A stretch of 22,888 bases of DNA from Gamarada debralockiae (GCA_002803225.1 NXFV01000636.1:1-22888); one strand, 5' to 3'; positions 10,486-21,200 are shown, counted from the stretch's first letter. Notes: generated by a model from the sequence alone, not told the origin. Translations and numbers: made by a program.

Positions 10486-11079
10486 ATGGCCTTCCTCCAA
10501 CAAGGCATCATGACCGACCGTCAACCTACCACAGTCCCGCAAGCTCCCTCAACGTCCGAATCACAATCATCCTTCTTCTCACAACGATCGCGGCGTCAAT
10601 TGGGTCTCTTCTTTGCAGGTGCTGGCTTCTTTGCAGTAGCATCAATCATCACACGGCGGTCACTCGTTCGACGCTACAAAGCAACAGTCCCAAAATTCTA
10701 TCAACCGAGCAATCAAGCCAACTTCGAGGTCAATGGAGCGATAGAGGCATTTGAAGCTTTGAACATAGCTACCATAAATGTTCTCAGTGTCGGCATGATG
10801 CTGGGTGGAGGATTACTGTACGCGTTCGATATATCGTCCTTGGATGACATGAGGCGGCAGGTGCGGACAAGCATTGGAGTAGACGATCCTCGGACAGATC
10901 AGGATACCGAGAAAGGGATAGAGGAATGGATTGCTAAGACACTCAATATACAAATGAAGGAGGAGAAGCGTGGAGAAGGACCTAAGGATGCAGAAGGGGT
11001 TGCTACGATACTTGAAAGGATATCAAAATTGGAGGAGGAGAAGCGTGAGAAAAGGACTAATGATGAAGAAGGGAAATAA
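10486..11079 (+). CDS. AIM11: Altered inheritance of mitochondria protein 11 (AIM11)
   Basis: This is an intronless frame of 197 aa. The family core is clear: SRRQLGLFFAGAGFFAVASI is the first membrane helix (about residues 35-57) and is followed by TRRSLVRRYKA. Then come FYQPSNQANFEVNGAIEAFE and a second helix, INVLSVGMMLGGGLLYAFDI (about 97-116), followed by SSLDDMRRQVR. The C-terminus is charged, rich in Glu and Lys (ISKLEEEKREKR), and probably forms a coiled coil. AIM11 proteins are small fungal membrane proteins linked by yeast genetics to mitochondrial inheritance; their biochemical role is not known. The start at 10486 gives the usual short polar N-terminus, and a second Met at 10510 is a possible alternative. 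The gene looks intact and is probably a conserved housekeeping gene amid the accessory DNA. Confidence 0.9.
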   Translation: MAFLQQGIMTDRQPTTVPQAPSTSESQSSFFSQRSRRQLGLFFAGAGFFAVASIITRRSLVRRYKATVPKFYQPSNQANFEVNGAIEAFEALNIATINVLSVGMMLGGGLLYAFDISSLDDMRRQVRTSIGVDDPRTDQDTEKGIEEWIAKTLNIQMKEEKRGEGPKDAEGVATILERISKLEEEKREKRTNDEEGK

Positions 11080-11862
11080 CGGCCGTTTTGGTACGTCTTT
11101 TCAACATCAACGGATCAGAATTCGAAGACGTCGACTGTCGAAACCGGAGCTTGCGATGAAGACATGGGAGCATGAAGAGCTTTGCTCCTCCATCGTCGAA
11201 TCGGAAGACAGTTCATACCGCGGCAGGCGGGCTGTTTGATTGTCCATAGCAGACCTCATCCTCAGAAGTCAGCCATAACAAATAACTCCACTCAGATATT
11301 ACATGGCCAACAATGCCGTCTGCCTCTGCTATTTTCTGCTACTTCGTCGTTCTGTATCTCCGCAGCCCTTCTGCGGCCTGTTACATTTAAACCACTTTCA
11401 GTAGTGGCTGAACACAAAAGCAACAAATGTTGCGGTTCGGTAATACCCATCACCTCACACCCTGGCGAGTTTCAAGAAATATGACCAGAAACCCAAGCGC
11501 GACTCTACTTTGCACGGTTTTGCTTTTTGGGAACCAGCATATCACAAAGCCTCAAATGCTCATGCTCAAAAGGCGCATAGCGGTGAGTTGTGACATGCGG
11601 GGTCATTAGTCCGAGCAGTCTTTGGCTCAATATCTATTTCCCATTCGGTAGCCACATTTCTCTTCTCTGCAGCCTTCTGATTCTACAAGGGCAGACCGTT
11701 ACGATGGGAATATCGCAGATCCCATACAAAATCTACGGCCTCCACACTTCTTTCTTCTTTCTGCACCAACCACTCCTTAGTACATAATTCTACAAAATCC
11801 ATCCAGTCAGATCAATGTTGGAGTTTCGTCTCCGGTTATCCCTATCTATCTAAACGAGGAGT
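11080..11862. other. Non-coding stretch downstream of AIM11
   Basis: Only short overlapping open frames are present, none with a recognisable domain. I see no repeat or RNA gene. Confidence 0.35.
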
Positions 11863-12422
11863 ATGATGCAGGTTGGAATGATTGATTGCAAAGTCGAAGT
11901 GCGGAAGTGGGTTGTATCAAGCCCTTCAAGATGGAGTCAGAGAGGTCAAAGAGTGGTAGTTTACTCGCCCATGCTCTGTATTGCAAGGGACGCCCTACAA
12001 GTTCCGGTCAAGCGGTTCTCCCGCGATGAAGAAAATTCCGTATGCTTCATGCCAAAATGCGACATCGAGAAAGACTCCAGCAAAATCTACGAAAAGATGC
12101 AAGTCAGCGAGCAACTTCGTTTGTGGATGCTCACGGTGTTGCGGTTTTTGACAATGGCCTCGGTGACGGCCTCAAATTTTCACAAGGAGACAGATTCTGG
12201 ATCTACATTGGATCTAATACCAAAGACTACGAAGCTTCGAGCACATTCCCCGTCATAAACCTACGGACTTTCGAAAACGGCGTCATTGCTGCTGAACATG
12301 TTTTGTGTAAAGACAATAGGCTCTTTGCTTTCCCACCTCCCGCTCTCACTCATATTTACTCTCATACTCCATTGACTCCCGGTCTTTCCCTGTACAGCTC
12401 TAATCACTCCGTTTGCTCTTGA
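11863..12422 (+). other. Unidentified open frames, possible gene relic
   Basis: Two overlapping plus-strand frames (11863-12258 and 12042-12422) can be read as one protein-like path if the frame changes near 12110. The first gives KCDIEKDSSKIYEKMQVSEQ and the second gives GDRFWIYIGSNTKDYEASST. The changeover suggests a frameshifted relic, but I recognise no family, so it may equally be chance. No signal peptide or membrane segment is evident. Confidence 0.2.
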
Positions 12423-13670
12423 ATCAGTCTTGATTAGGAAAGGACTCACTCCCCGGTAATATAGTGGTTCCCAAAGATTCGAGGCCCGGGTGAAGAGCTC
12501 TGGACGCTAGGCAGGGATATTCGAAAACCGAAGCTTTACGGATCCAAGAAGTTCAATTCGTGGTCGATTGTGATACGCCAGAAGCTCGACAACACCACCC
12601 ACCACAGTTACTTTCCAGATCCCTGACAAGGATGCAAATATGGAAGACAGATATGAGCTTGCAGCAGCTGATCGACAATCTCTCAGATACCAGTGTCTAA
12701 GGTCGAATTTTTCTTCAGACTTGTCCTCAATGCAGCCACGTCAATCTCCAAGACTGGTCCCCCCAACTGGCAATTCTTAAGGATCCGCCACGGCATTCCC
12801 TACCCGTCCTTTGTCTGTCGACTTAACGGGTTGCCAGATGATCACGGCGATGGATATTGAAGAGCGTCCGCCCAGTGTCGAAATCACGGCGGTTAGACGA
12901 ATACGGGGAACGGCGAGTCATCAGTGGCCGTATAGAAAGCGGCTGCCAAGTTTCGACCACGCACAAACATCTTCGACTGCTCGTCATCGCAGGCATACTC
13001 GGCGACTTTCAGTTGATACTATGGCTATTCTGATGATGATTCTCCTTCTAACGACGACTCGCCTGTCTCCTGCTCTGCATCATGAAAATCCTCCACTTCT
13101 GAATTCACTTGCAGAAGCGAATACTTCGGCTCAGAGCTCTCTCATCTGGATGAAGATGACGAATTCTGCGCAAAAGTACTCTTGGAACTTACGAGAGGAC
13201 CGCTTTATGACAGAGACAGGGGAAAAGCTGGAGATCTTCATGGTTCGATCCGCATCATCTTTCATGGACCTTCACATAGGAAATAACCTCGACTCGATTT
13301 CGGAACGTTATGCTCAGGAGAAAGAAGACCCACAGGGCGTGTGGAAGCCATTTACCCTACTCGGACTAGCAGGTTATGCAACCTCAATGATGTAACCTGC
13401 CCATATTCGACTTTGCAGACGCATAGGCACTACTGCTCGCCCGCGGACAAGTGCGTCAGCCGGAGTCATGAACATTGTGTATCTCGGTTACATGCTCTTT
13501 CCGGTGATGTTGGAGATTGTTTCTTGAGGTTGAAGCTCTCTCGAAGTCATCAATGCTGGTTTTGGCGGGAAAAAGATCGTGGAAGTTGGCCACAAAAGCA
13601 GAAAGAGGAGTACGATCACCGAGAGGGGAAGGAGCACGGCAAAAGTTATGTCAATATACGATATGTCTGA
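12423..13670 (+). other. Unidentified region with weak open frames
   Basis: The largest plus-strand frames are 12811-13395 (194 codons) and 13341-13670 (109 codons). They overlap, show no recognised motif, and the sequence alternates between protein-like stretches in different frames (for example SHLDEDDEFCAKVLLELTRG near 13140-13200 in a frame other than that of the 194-codon ORF). This may be another decayed gene. I cannot name it. Confidence 0.2.
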
Positions 13671-14149
13671 TAAAGTTGATTTAAAGTGCACGGAGCTAGG
13701 TGGCATTCGAGTTTTGGGGGGCCTTCCTTATGCGGTCCGAGATGTGGTGGTTGAAATTGAGTGTGAACGAGGTTGACAGTGGGAAAATCAGGATTTTCCC
13801 CCGTACCATCATTCGGAGGATTTTGTTTGAGTGGATTGAGGTGGGAGCTAGTCAAATGAAGATGGAAATTGGTAGTTGCAGATTCGAGATCCTGGACTGC
13901 GAGGTCTGTGTCGTGAGTTGACATCGACGTTGCGGGGAACGTGGACGGTGGAACTCGACGGGTAAGCGGTGGAAGGGGTGGAAAGTTTGTTTCTATAGAG
14001 GTGGGTTGGAGGAGGGCTTTGCCTCTGAGGTAGTAAATTTGGTTATGGTTGAAAGGGAAGCCATCATTTCGAGAGAGGTGAGAGTCTTGCCCTTCACTGG
14101 AGATTCCTCGGAGACGAAGTTGTGGAGACGCAATGAGGGGGTACGATGA
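13646..14149 (-). other. Minus-strand stop-free stretch of 168 codons, doubtful
   Basis: The minus strand is open from 14149 down to a TAA at 13646-13648. The translation is rich in Pro, Thr, Ser, His and Leu, and the first in-frame ATG is at 13924. A different minus frame at 13488-13706 holds one strongly hydrophobic stretch (ITFAVLLPLSVIVLLFLLLW), which would suit a membrane anchor. I could not connect the two by a convincing intron. The G-rich plus strand makes stops rare on the minus strand by composition, so this may be no gene at all. Confidence 0.2.
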
Positions 14150-14642
14150 CTAAGCAATGGTTGCCTGAACTTCCTTTTTCTCAACCCCTTGAGAAAAGGA
14201 AGGCCTCATATCAGGCTGATATTTGGCTTAAGCTTGCTTACAAATTCTTGCCTTGTCCATTCTCGGCCGATTGGGGCACGTGAAGAGACTCAAGTGAGGA
14301 TTGGGGAGCGAGCACAAGTCCCATTGATAGAGGCTGGCTTCTGCATCATTGCACATCTCTTTTTCTTTTCATCCAATGTTAATTTCATAATGCAATGCTA
14401 TTTCTGTTCATTGGTCTTTAATCAAGGTTTATACTTGTCTCGCAGTCATGGATAATTCAGCCGACATTGCCGACTCTTGTGGACTCTTGCAAGTTCAGGC
14501 ACTCGAAGCAAGATGGCATCATTGAAAAGTCAAGAAATCGACGTCAATTCTCAAATTACATCCTTCTGTCTGAGAAACTGCACGGGGGTATTGCTCCAAG
14601 CACATGATTGCACCGCAAGCGCAGAATGCAGGCTGTTCCATC
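14150..14642. other. Non-coding stretch
   Basis: No gene, repeat or RNA is seen here. It lies just beyond the 3' end of the SDR pseudogene. Confidence 0.35.
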
Positions 14643-15425
14643 TCACCAAGGCCAGGTACCGTCCGTTTGAACGAAACCACCAGCGTCTGCATCTCTCTTT
14701 CCCCCGATCACATCCAAAATGAGCTGGCCGGCAACCATTGGATCTCCAGCTCTACCCCACCCAGTCCTGGCTTGTTCTCTAGTACCACGGAGGTTGGATA
14801 CCACAAATCCAGGACACACGGCGAACGTTTTGAGACCCTGATCCTTGAATGCAAACCACTCCAGCAACGCAAGCATATTGAAAGCTGTTTTGCTTGCCGT
14901 ATAAGCCTCTCCGCCTGGTATAAGCACTGGACCAGTCATTCGGCCGAAGGACCCTGCGCCGCTGCTGATGTAGAGGGAATATGGCTTGGGCGACTTCAGC
15001 AACAATGGTCTGAAAGCTTCCGCTGCCATGAATAGTCCTGCAACGTTGGTTTCCATGGACTTTTGAAAACGAATTTGGCGTCTGTGTCCCAATTCCTAAT
15101 AGCGGTGTTATTCACGAGCACATCGAGTTTCCCGAACTTGGTCTGGACGAGCTCGGCGGCCTTCTTAATCGACTTCTTGTCTGTGACACCGAGGTGGACG
15201 ACGGACAGATTGCCTTTGATTCCGGTTGCCTCGATCTCTGACTTGGCCTACTCTGCCTTTGCAAGAGAACGGCAGGCCATGATGACGTGAAAGTCCTCGG
15301 ATGCACGGGCAATGACTGTTGTGGCAGCGAAGCCCACGTCAGAATTGGCACCTGCATGACATCAACAGTTGGTCAATCTTATGTATGAGATGCTAACCGG
15401 TGATGAGGACTGTAGATGGAGTCAT
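14643..15425 (-). pseudogene. Short-chain dehydrogenase/reductase (SDR) pseudogene
   Basis: On the minus strand the frame starts MTPSTVLITG at 15425. It is split by a 46-bp intron (15397-15352, GTTAGC..ATGCAG) inside the nucleotide-binding motif, and continues ANSDVGFAATTVIARAS, giving the TGxxxxxG Rossmann loop. FHVIMACRSLAKAE is then followed by an in-frame TAG (15250-15248), probably a former CAG, and then IKGNLSVVHLGVTDKKSIKK and LDVLVNNTAI (the NNAG motif, altered to NNTA). A frameshift between about 15040 and 15095 moves to SMETNVAGLFMAAEAFRPLL, YISSGAGSF (catalytic Ser) and GEAYTASKTAFNML (the YxxxK pair). The C-terminus runs to 14643. Length and motif order equal a full classical SDR of about 240 residues. 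One stop and one frameshift make it non-functional unless recoded. It is divergent from the Zn2Cys6 relic. Confidence 0.85.
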
Positions 15426-16026
15426 GTTGAACTGATTTGAGTGAAGGAATTGCTCCGGTGAAGTAGGTTGCAGAACTGATCTCATGTTTTCGAGGGAGCT
15501 GTTGTGAATTTATAGACCGAAAGGCACCGAACTGCCATCAGAGGCTTCGACTCGTCCGTATTTATCATCTTCAACTGTACTGGCAAGTTCAACGAATCAA
15601 CAGAAGTTACATCGTTTCGGGAGATACTAGCGAATACTGAAGCCGAGTATATATGGACTGGAGGTATCGGGCGTTTTCGAGGGTCGTCAAGCCACTCCGT
15701 CTCTGGCGATACTCGCGGTACTCAATGGACTCGAAGTATCATGACGGAGAACAGAAGTATTCCATCGATGGAGAAAGTCACGAGAAAATGAGCGCTAGAC
15801 CGTCTCGGGCGATACCCGCGATGAGGCTTGCCCCATTTACGGAGCCAATGCGGAGTTAAGCTGCCCCCGATTGCTGGATGCGGAAATATCTCGATCAGTC
15901 ACTCACTCTCCCACCATCGCAACTAGGACGCAACAGATAACACTATTCGAAAATTAGAAGGTTCAGAACGCCAGACGAGAAATCTTGCCTGGTCACTAAG
16001 CAGTTCTCACTTGCCACGTCCCGATC
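15426..16026. other. Divergent intergenic region between SDR and Zn2Cys6 relics
   Basis: This 601-bp region separates the two divergent pseudogenes and would have held both promoters. Its middle is occupied by the degenerate tandem repeat listed separately. The plus-strand open frame 15653-15859 lies within the repeat and is not taken as a gene. Confidence 0.5.
15618..15820. repeat. Degenerate tandem repeat, about 2.3 units of 85-103 bp
   Basis: The word GGCGATAC with a following GCG recurs: CGGGAGATACTAGCGA at 15618-15633, GGCGATACTCGCG at 15705-15717 and GGCGATACCCGCG at 15808-15820. The last two share a longer block beginning CCGTCTC (15697-15717 and 15800-15820, 19 of 21 identical). A second word, ATGGACT-GA-GTATC, follows in units one and two at 15653-15668 and 15725-15740 (14 of 16 identical). 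The order of the two words is kept, so this is a diverged tandem array and not scattered motifs. Confidence 0.65.
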
Positions 16027-17807
16027 ATGCCATTTCCAAGCACCGGGTGTCAACCATGTAGGTCCCGACGAATCAAGGCAAGTAGCTTCCTGCACCTCAA
16101 CCTCCTCGTGGATTTACTCGAAGCTGATTTATCATTGCAGTGTGATGAAACCCAGCCAGTGTGCCAGAGATGCTCCAAATCTGGGCGAGTCTGCCACGGG
16201 GCCGAAAAAGCTTTTTCCGTTCTACATACTGAGAACCTGTATGCAAGCGGTCGAAAGAAGCGCCCAAGAGGACCTCGCTCGACTCTGCAAATTGATCTCA
16301 CGACCAGTCTGGACGTTTTCTTACCACGTTCTCCCTTCGACCTGCGCACAGAAGCTGTTACGTACTACGTCCGGTGTCATTTGGAGAGGCTGAAGGATGC
16401 CCCAACGCTTGTACAAAGTGTGGCAGATGATCTGCTTTCTATGTGGACCTTACGACCAGGATATGAAATGTTGGATCTTACTATCTCGACCATTGCTTTG
16501 GCGGTATTTTTCACGAGTCCGAAAGTATCCGCGAGCAGCAGCTGAGGCCGCTGTCAAATATCAGCAACTCCTACAGGTCTTACAGATCAGGCTACCTTCC
16601 CTGAACGAAGGCAATGTGGAAGATGTCTCATTGCTATCTTCTTCATGAGCCTTTATGAAGGCACTATACAAAGACCTCATTTGAATACCCACAGGGGCTT
16701 TATCACGTCGTTGCAGAGCGCCCATCATGGCGGGGTCTAGCAATACTGAAGTTCTGGAAAGACAGTTTGAGCCTCAAGCAGCCCGCAAGCAACACCATTA
16801 AACATGCCAAGCGTGCCACGATAAAATGGGCTCTACTTCGGAACCTCGCACTGCTTGAGCGGATGAACAATAGCGCATACTTTGGCGAGCATGGCTTGTG
16901 TTGATAGGTCTAGAAGGTCTAGGAGGTACGGTGATATCTGGGGAAGTCCGAAGAGCTGGGGAAGTCCGAGGTCGTGAAGTCAAGTTGTAGATATATACGA
17001 AGTGTTGAACTCTGTACGAAGGGGTAGAGATTTTTGAATTGAAGCTTTCGAAGCCTATTTTTGGACTAGCGCTATATGCACCTCAGTATCAGGGTTCTCA
17101 TAACAACAGCTTGGAGCTTGCGTACGACGGTGTCATTGCCCGAATAATCGGCGCTCGTCAGAGACCGTCTGCTCTGCTCAAGGATAAATGCAATATGCAC
17201 GCCGGCTTTAGAGAACTTGTATCAGCAGTTGAGACGCTCAATGAAGAGGCGCGAGAGATCGACAGAGCGTTGCAAGATTGGAAAACTCACTTCCCGAGCA
17301 CATGGGGCTCACGCAAACACGCTCTAACTGACTCGTGCCTTTGGTTCAAGGAATCATTCTATCCCTCAGTGGTCTACAGTCATCAGAGTCTTGCCTACGC
17401 CGCCGTTTGGGTTCGATACTACTCGGGCAGGATGCTCATCAACAGCACACGCCTGCGGGCTCTACTACTTTGTGAAGCTAGTTCTAATAACCTTGAGCAG
17501 CAGTTAGAATGCCATATACACATCAAGGCTATGGCTGACGACTTGGCATTTACCATTACCTTCTGCCTTGAACCATTCAAGGTCTCAGATGGTCCGGGCC
17601 CCGATCGACATATCGCTCCGAACACGAACGAGGACATCAAGCCATACTTGGCCGCTCCGACCATGAGCCCTGTGACCATTGCATTGAGTATCGGCTCTCT
17701 GGATGTTGTGCAGAAATCTTGGCTCAGATCCCAAGTCGCACAGCTTGGGAGTGATGGGCTATGGGATCTTTGAAACAGCCACGGGTGACCATTGGCTGGA
17801 ATTTTGA
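16027..17807 (+). pseudogene. Zn2Cys6 fungal transcription factor pseudogene
   Basis: The N-terminus encodes a binuclear zinc cluster split by an intron: GCQPCRSRRIK, then CDETQPVCQRCSKSGRVCHG. All six Cys are present once 16078-16140 is removed; that intron uses a GC donor (AAG|GCAAGT) and a TTGCAG acceptor. The regulatory region then decays. One extra T in the run 16507-16511 shifts ISTIALAV away from FSRVRKYPRAAAEAAV. A lost base near 16622 precedes CLIAIFFMSLYEGT, and another near 16736 precedes LAILKFWKDSLSLKQP. Several stops fall in 16880-17030. The C-terminal third is open (17039-17773) with ALQDWKTHFPSTW, YSGRMLINSTRLRALLL and LECHIHIKAMADDLAF. A last shift leads to YGIFETATGDHWLEF and the stop at 17805-17807. 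The order of segments equals a full fungal Zn2Cys6 regulator of about 530-560 residues. It is divergent from the SDR relic, a common enzyme-regulator layout. Confidence 0.82.
16078..16140 (+). other. GC-AG intron in the Zn2Cys6 relic
   Basis: The boundaries are AAG|GCAAGT and TTGCAG|TGT. The length is 63 bp, a multiple of three with no stop, so reading through it also stays open. However, only splicing places the third Cys directly after RRIK, as in the family consensus. Confidence 0.7.
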
Positions 17808-17904
17808 CAAATTGAGATATGAAGACACTTTGGACTGCCTATTAGGAGTGCTGCGGGTGAAAATTTGCCCACAAAGCGATACTTGGGTGTCGTGCTGTGC
17901 AAGC

Positions 17905-17932
17905 GGATACCTACCTAGAGAGGTAGGTATCC
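17905..17932. repeat. Perfect 12-bp inverted repeat (hairpin)
   Basis: GGATACCTACCT (17905-17916), the spacer AGAG, then AGGTAGGTATCC (17921-17932) form a perfect 12-bp stem with a 4-base loop. The words ACTTGG (17881-17886) and CCAAGT (17931-17936) form an outer inverted pair. It follows the stop of the Zn2Cys6 relic by about 100 bp. It could be a folded transposon remnant or a transcript-end structure; no poly-T or target duplication decides this. Confidence 0.7.
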
Positions 17933-17978
17933 AAGTACTGAAACAACTCATGGTCTACACATGACCTCCGAACGCTAC

Positions 17979-18001
17979 TCTTCTTCTTCTTCTTCTTCTT
18001 C
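17979..18001. repeat. (TTC)n microsatellite
   Basis: There are 23 bases of uninterrupted TCT/TTC triplets, about 290 bases upstream of the proposed C2H2 start. A pyrimidine tract of this kind is common in fungal promoters. Confidence 0.9.
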
Positions 18002-18269
18002 AATACCATGCTCATTCTCATCAACTGCAAATTGCTCTACTCTTTTGATATCCTTCAAATCTCTCGTGACAGAAAGCCTCCTACCTCAGGTCAAAAGCGC
18101 CATGCATGATGTGCCGTCTCTATTCCCGAGGTGATTGGCCAGCCCTCAGCCCACGCCCTAGACTTCATGCACGCCCACGCGCCCACTGCCCTTGAAGTCA
18201 GCCTTGGGGCGATGGCAGACTTCTGGAAATTCCCTTCGTCGTAGAGCTTTAACATCACGGCCGGCGACA

Positions 18270-21200
18270 ATGCCTTTGAGGAAAATAATCGACATTTGGC
18301 CGTAAGACTCACTGACCGATTAACAACACCTTCGACCTCAATTGAATTCAGAGTCAAGAAACGATACCCAGGGGCAAAGCTGCCTGGAATGGATACCCCG
18401 ATGGAAGTCAACTGGTTCGGCGATCCAGATCCTGGGCCGGTGGCCTTATCGGACCAATTGATACGTCCACTCGACCAACAATCTCCTATCCAAGCAAATG
18501 GTGTCAATGAATTGCATCCCAGCTTGCGCTACTTGCCAGACTTGGGTTGCTACAGCTCAAATATTTCACCAGAAACTCACGCTGATCATGATCGGGACAT
18601 GCAGGGTACCGACAATGACTTCTCCTTTCTCACTCAACCCTCCATGGGCCCAAACGGGTTTCAATTCGAGGGTGCACCAGGTATGTCACGAGAAGGCTGA
18701 TCTCCATTTACGTAGCGACATTAATAAGGTCTCTTGCAGAGTCGAGCATTCGCTATCAGTCACAGTCTGAGTACCAAAACACATCGGGATCATCCCAAGT
18801 CTCTGGCGAAGGCCCAAGTGAGGTGTCAAATCCATACATGAGCGAAAATCACCCGGGTGAAACTTTCCATCAGCCTCTTCATGTACCACGTCTTCCAGGT
18901 GCTGAAGCCAATACCTCAACCTGGCCGTGGGGCTTAACAGATCCCTCAGTTTCCACTTCGAACGACGTCCTGCCGTCCTCGGCAAATCTTGGTGTCTTGT
19001 TTACGCTCCCCAAGGCTTCTTTGAAGAAATCACCCATCAAAGTGGTTGCTTCTCGGAACCGGAAAGCCCGAAGACGTTCATTTCACAGAGGCAGGGGCTA
19101 CACTCAGGCACCCGTCAGGAGCAACAAATCTAAGGCTGGTACACCATCTCCGCCATCTTTTCTTGAAGCACCTCTGAACAGCAACACGAATAACAACGCT
19201 ATTGAGCCGCAAGAAGCATTGAAAATGGTCGAGGAGTCTTTCCGACACGCCCCATACTCCACCATCTCTCAACGAAAAGCTGCCGACCTCATCAATCAAC
19301 TGAAGCAACTAGTCTTGGATGAGAAGAAATATGGAGGCTCTGGCTCCGACACCAGCGAGAGTGGAGATAATCTTGGAAGCACTGCATCTTCCACGCAGGA
19401 TTCTTTTTGGAGCTCTGGAATCTTGGACGCTGACTACATAACAGATGAAACGTCGGTTTCAGCGACTCCACGCCCGCATGGCAATCTCCCTAAGGTCTCC
19501 ACCGAGTCCAAGACAGTTGCAGACCCTGATCCTAGACACAAGCGCTGCGATGATTGTGGAGAAAAGACACTCTTCTACTGTACCTTCAGCCCGAATAAGT
19601 CAAATGGATGCAAGTTCTCATCTCACTCCTTCTCGGACTGGAAACGCCATGAACAGACGGAAAAGCACTGGTCTCAAAACCGATTCATATGCCTGGAATG
19701 CCCCGCATCACCTTCGCCTCTTGACTTCGCTGGAAATCCGATCTGCGAGTACTGTAGCATTCCATTTTTCAGGCTGGGAGGAAATCCAAGAGCCCATTAT
19801 CTCGAATGCCCATCTGCTCAAGCAGAAGGAACCACCTATGCGAGGAAAGACCATCTCAGTGATCATCTTCGCGATGAGCATGGTCTGAACGACGCGAACG
19901 CCAAGTTGGTCGCTGGAAACGGAAAGTATGCAATCAACAACCCCAATTGGCCGAGACAATGCGGTTTCTGTGGTATACGTTTCAAGACTTGGGATGAACG
20001 CATGGAACATATCTCGGTAGAGCACTACCAAAAGGGCCAGCATGTTTCAGGTTGGAAGCTACCATTTGCTTCCCCCAAGGACTTCCGTCCCACAAAGAAA
20101 GACTTCAGACCTCGAGACGATGAGAGTGATGACGATGACAGTGACTTCCACGGCGGTAATGGAGGCTCTCACAAGAACCCGATGGGTCAACAGAAGACTT
20201 CTGTTCCTTCACGAAGCAAAGAATCCTACTCAGGAGGTCATCAATCACACGGTTCGTCAATCCAAGGACACTGGAGTCGAGCGGGAATTCATTGCGAAGA
20301 ACTTCAGCCTGAGGAGCATGATCGAATCGATGCGAGAGATGTGAGATATCACAGGAAGACTAGCTTGGCACTCGAGCGATACCTCGAAGATACTGAAGAG
20401 CCCATGCCTACGATCAAGGCCTCATTGAGCTCGGTCCATTCTCCCTCGGTGTCTGGCTCGAGCTTCGAAGAGCTCGAGCCTCTCAGCTCGAATAAAGCTC
20501 CCACTTTCCGCTTGAATTCCAACTTCAGGAGTTCAACGTCTGACCAGGAGGACTTGTGGTCTGCAGAGCCTCTGAAATTTGCCAGTTCTACACTGCCTAC
20601 GCTGCATGACAAGATTTTCCTCGGGCCAAGGACCATCGTCGCTCGACTCTGTGCTTCGACTGCAACTCAAGGCGAGGTTCTACCAATTACCGCTCCCGCT
20701 CTCAACTCTTCCTACTCGATGCAGTCTTTTGGCTCTTCGATTTCATCCATAGCCTCTGGTTCAAATATTGCATCTAAGACACAGGCGGAAGACTCACAGC
20801 AACTCGATCAAATCAACAGAACCATACCCACTGCCGATACTCTCGTTCTCCAAGACGATCTTCCACAATACAGGAGAATTCGAATGTTCCTTTTCCGAGA
20901 CCTTGCAAAACGACAGTTCTACCTCACCCTCCTGTACTTTCAGTTGTTCCTAGAACAGGCAAGTTAACGTCTATGGCGTTTTTCTTGAATTCGTGACTCA
21001 ATATGTACTTCATTTTCCTTGGACGCTAACTACTAAACTTTTGCTCTACATCTGCTGACAGATCTGAATTACAGACTTTTTCCGCCATCTACCAGGCCAA
21101 AATCTGGGGAAAGGAACTGATCTTGATGCTATGGAATCTTCCGAAACGCGCTACCCTATTGAAAGACCAGTCTCTTTCTGATTTCCGGGTGCTGAAATAT

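Larger units (their letters stand above)
17808..18269. other. Intergenic region before the C2H2 gene
   Basis: This holds a perfect hairpin (17905-17932) and a (TTC)n tract (17979-18001), both listed separately, and presumably the promoter of the C2H2 gene. No coding segment is visible. Confidence 0.45.

Noticed and set aside
12451..12510. tRNA-like stretch (GGTAATATAGTGGTT, resembling a tRNA-Glu/Asp head)
   Set aside because: The B-box position reads CCCGGGTGAAGAG and not a T-loop, and the acceptor stem does not close. At best a remnant.
15653..15859. 68-codon plus-strand frame between the SDR and Zn2Cys6 relics
   Set aside because: It lies inside the degenerate tandem repeat and its sequence follows the repeat, not a protein family.
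18686..20636. Several minus-strand frames of 76-111 codons under the C2H2 exon
   Set aside because: Shadows of a long real exon; no domain and no splice logic.
21075..21181. Alternative end of the C2H2 protein using the GT donor at 20963
   Set aside because: Possible, but the GC donor CAG|GCAAGT is a better consensus and keeps a far longer frame open. Kept only as an alternative in the gene entry.
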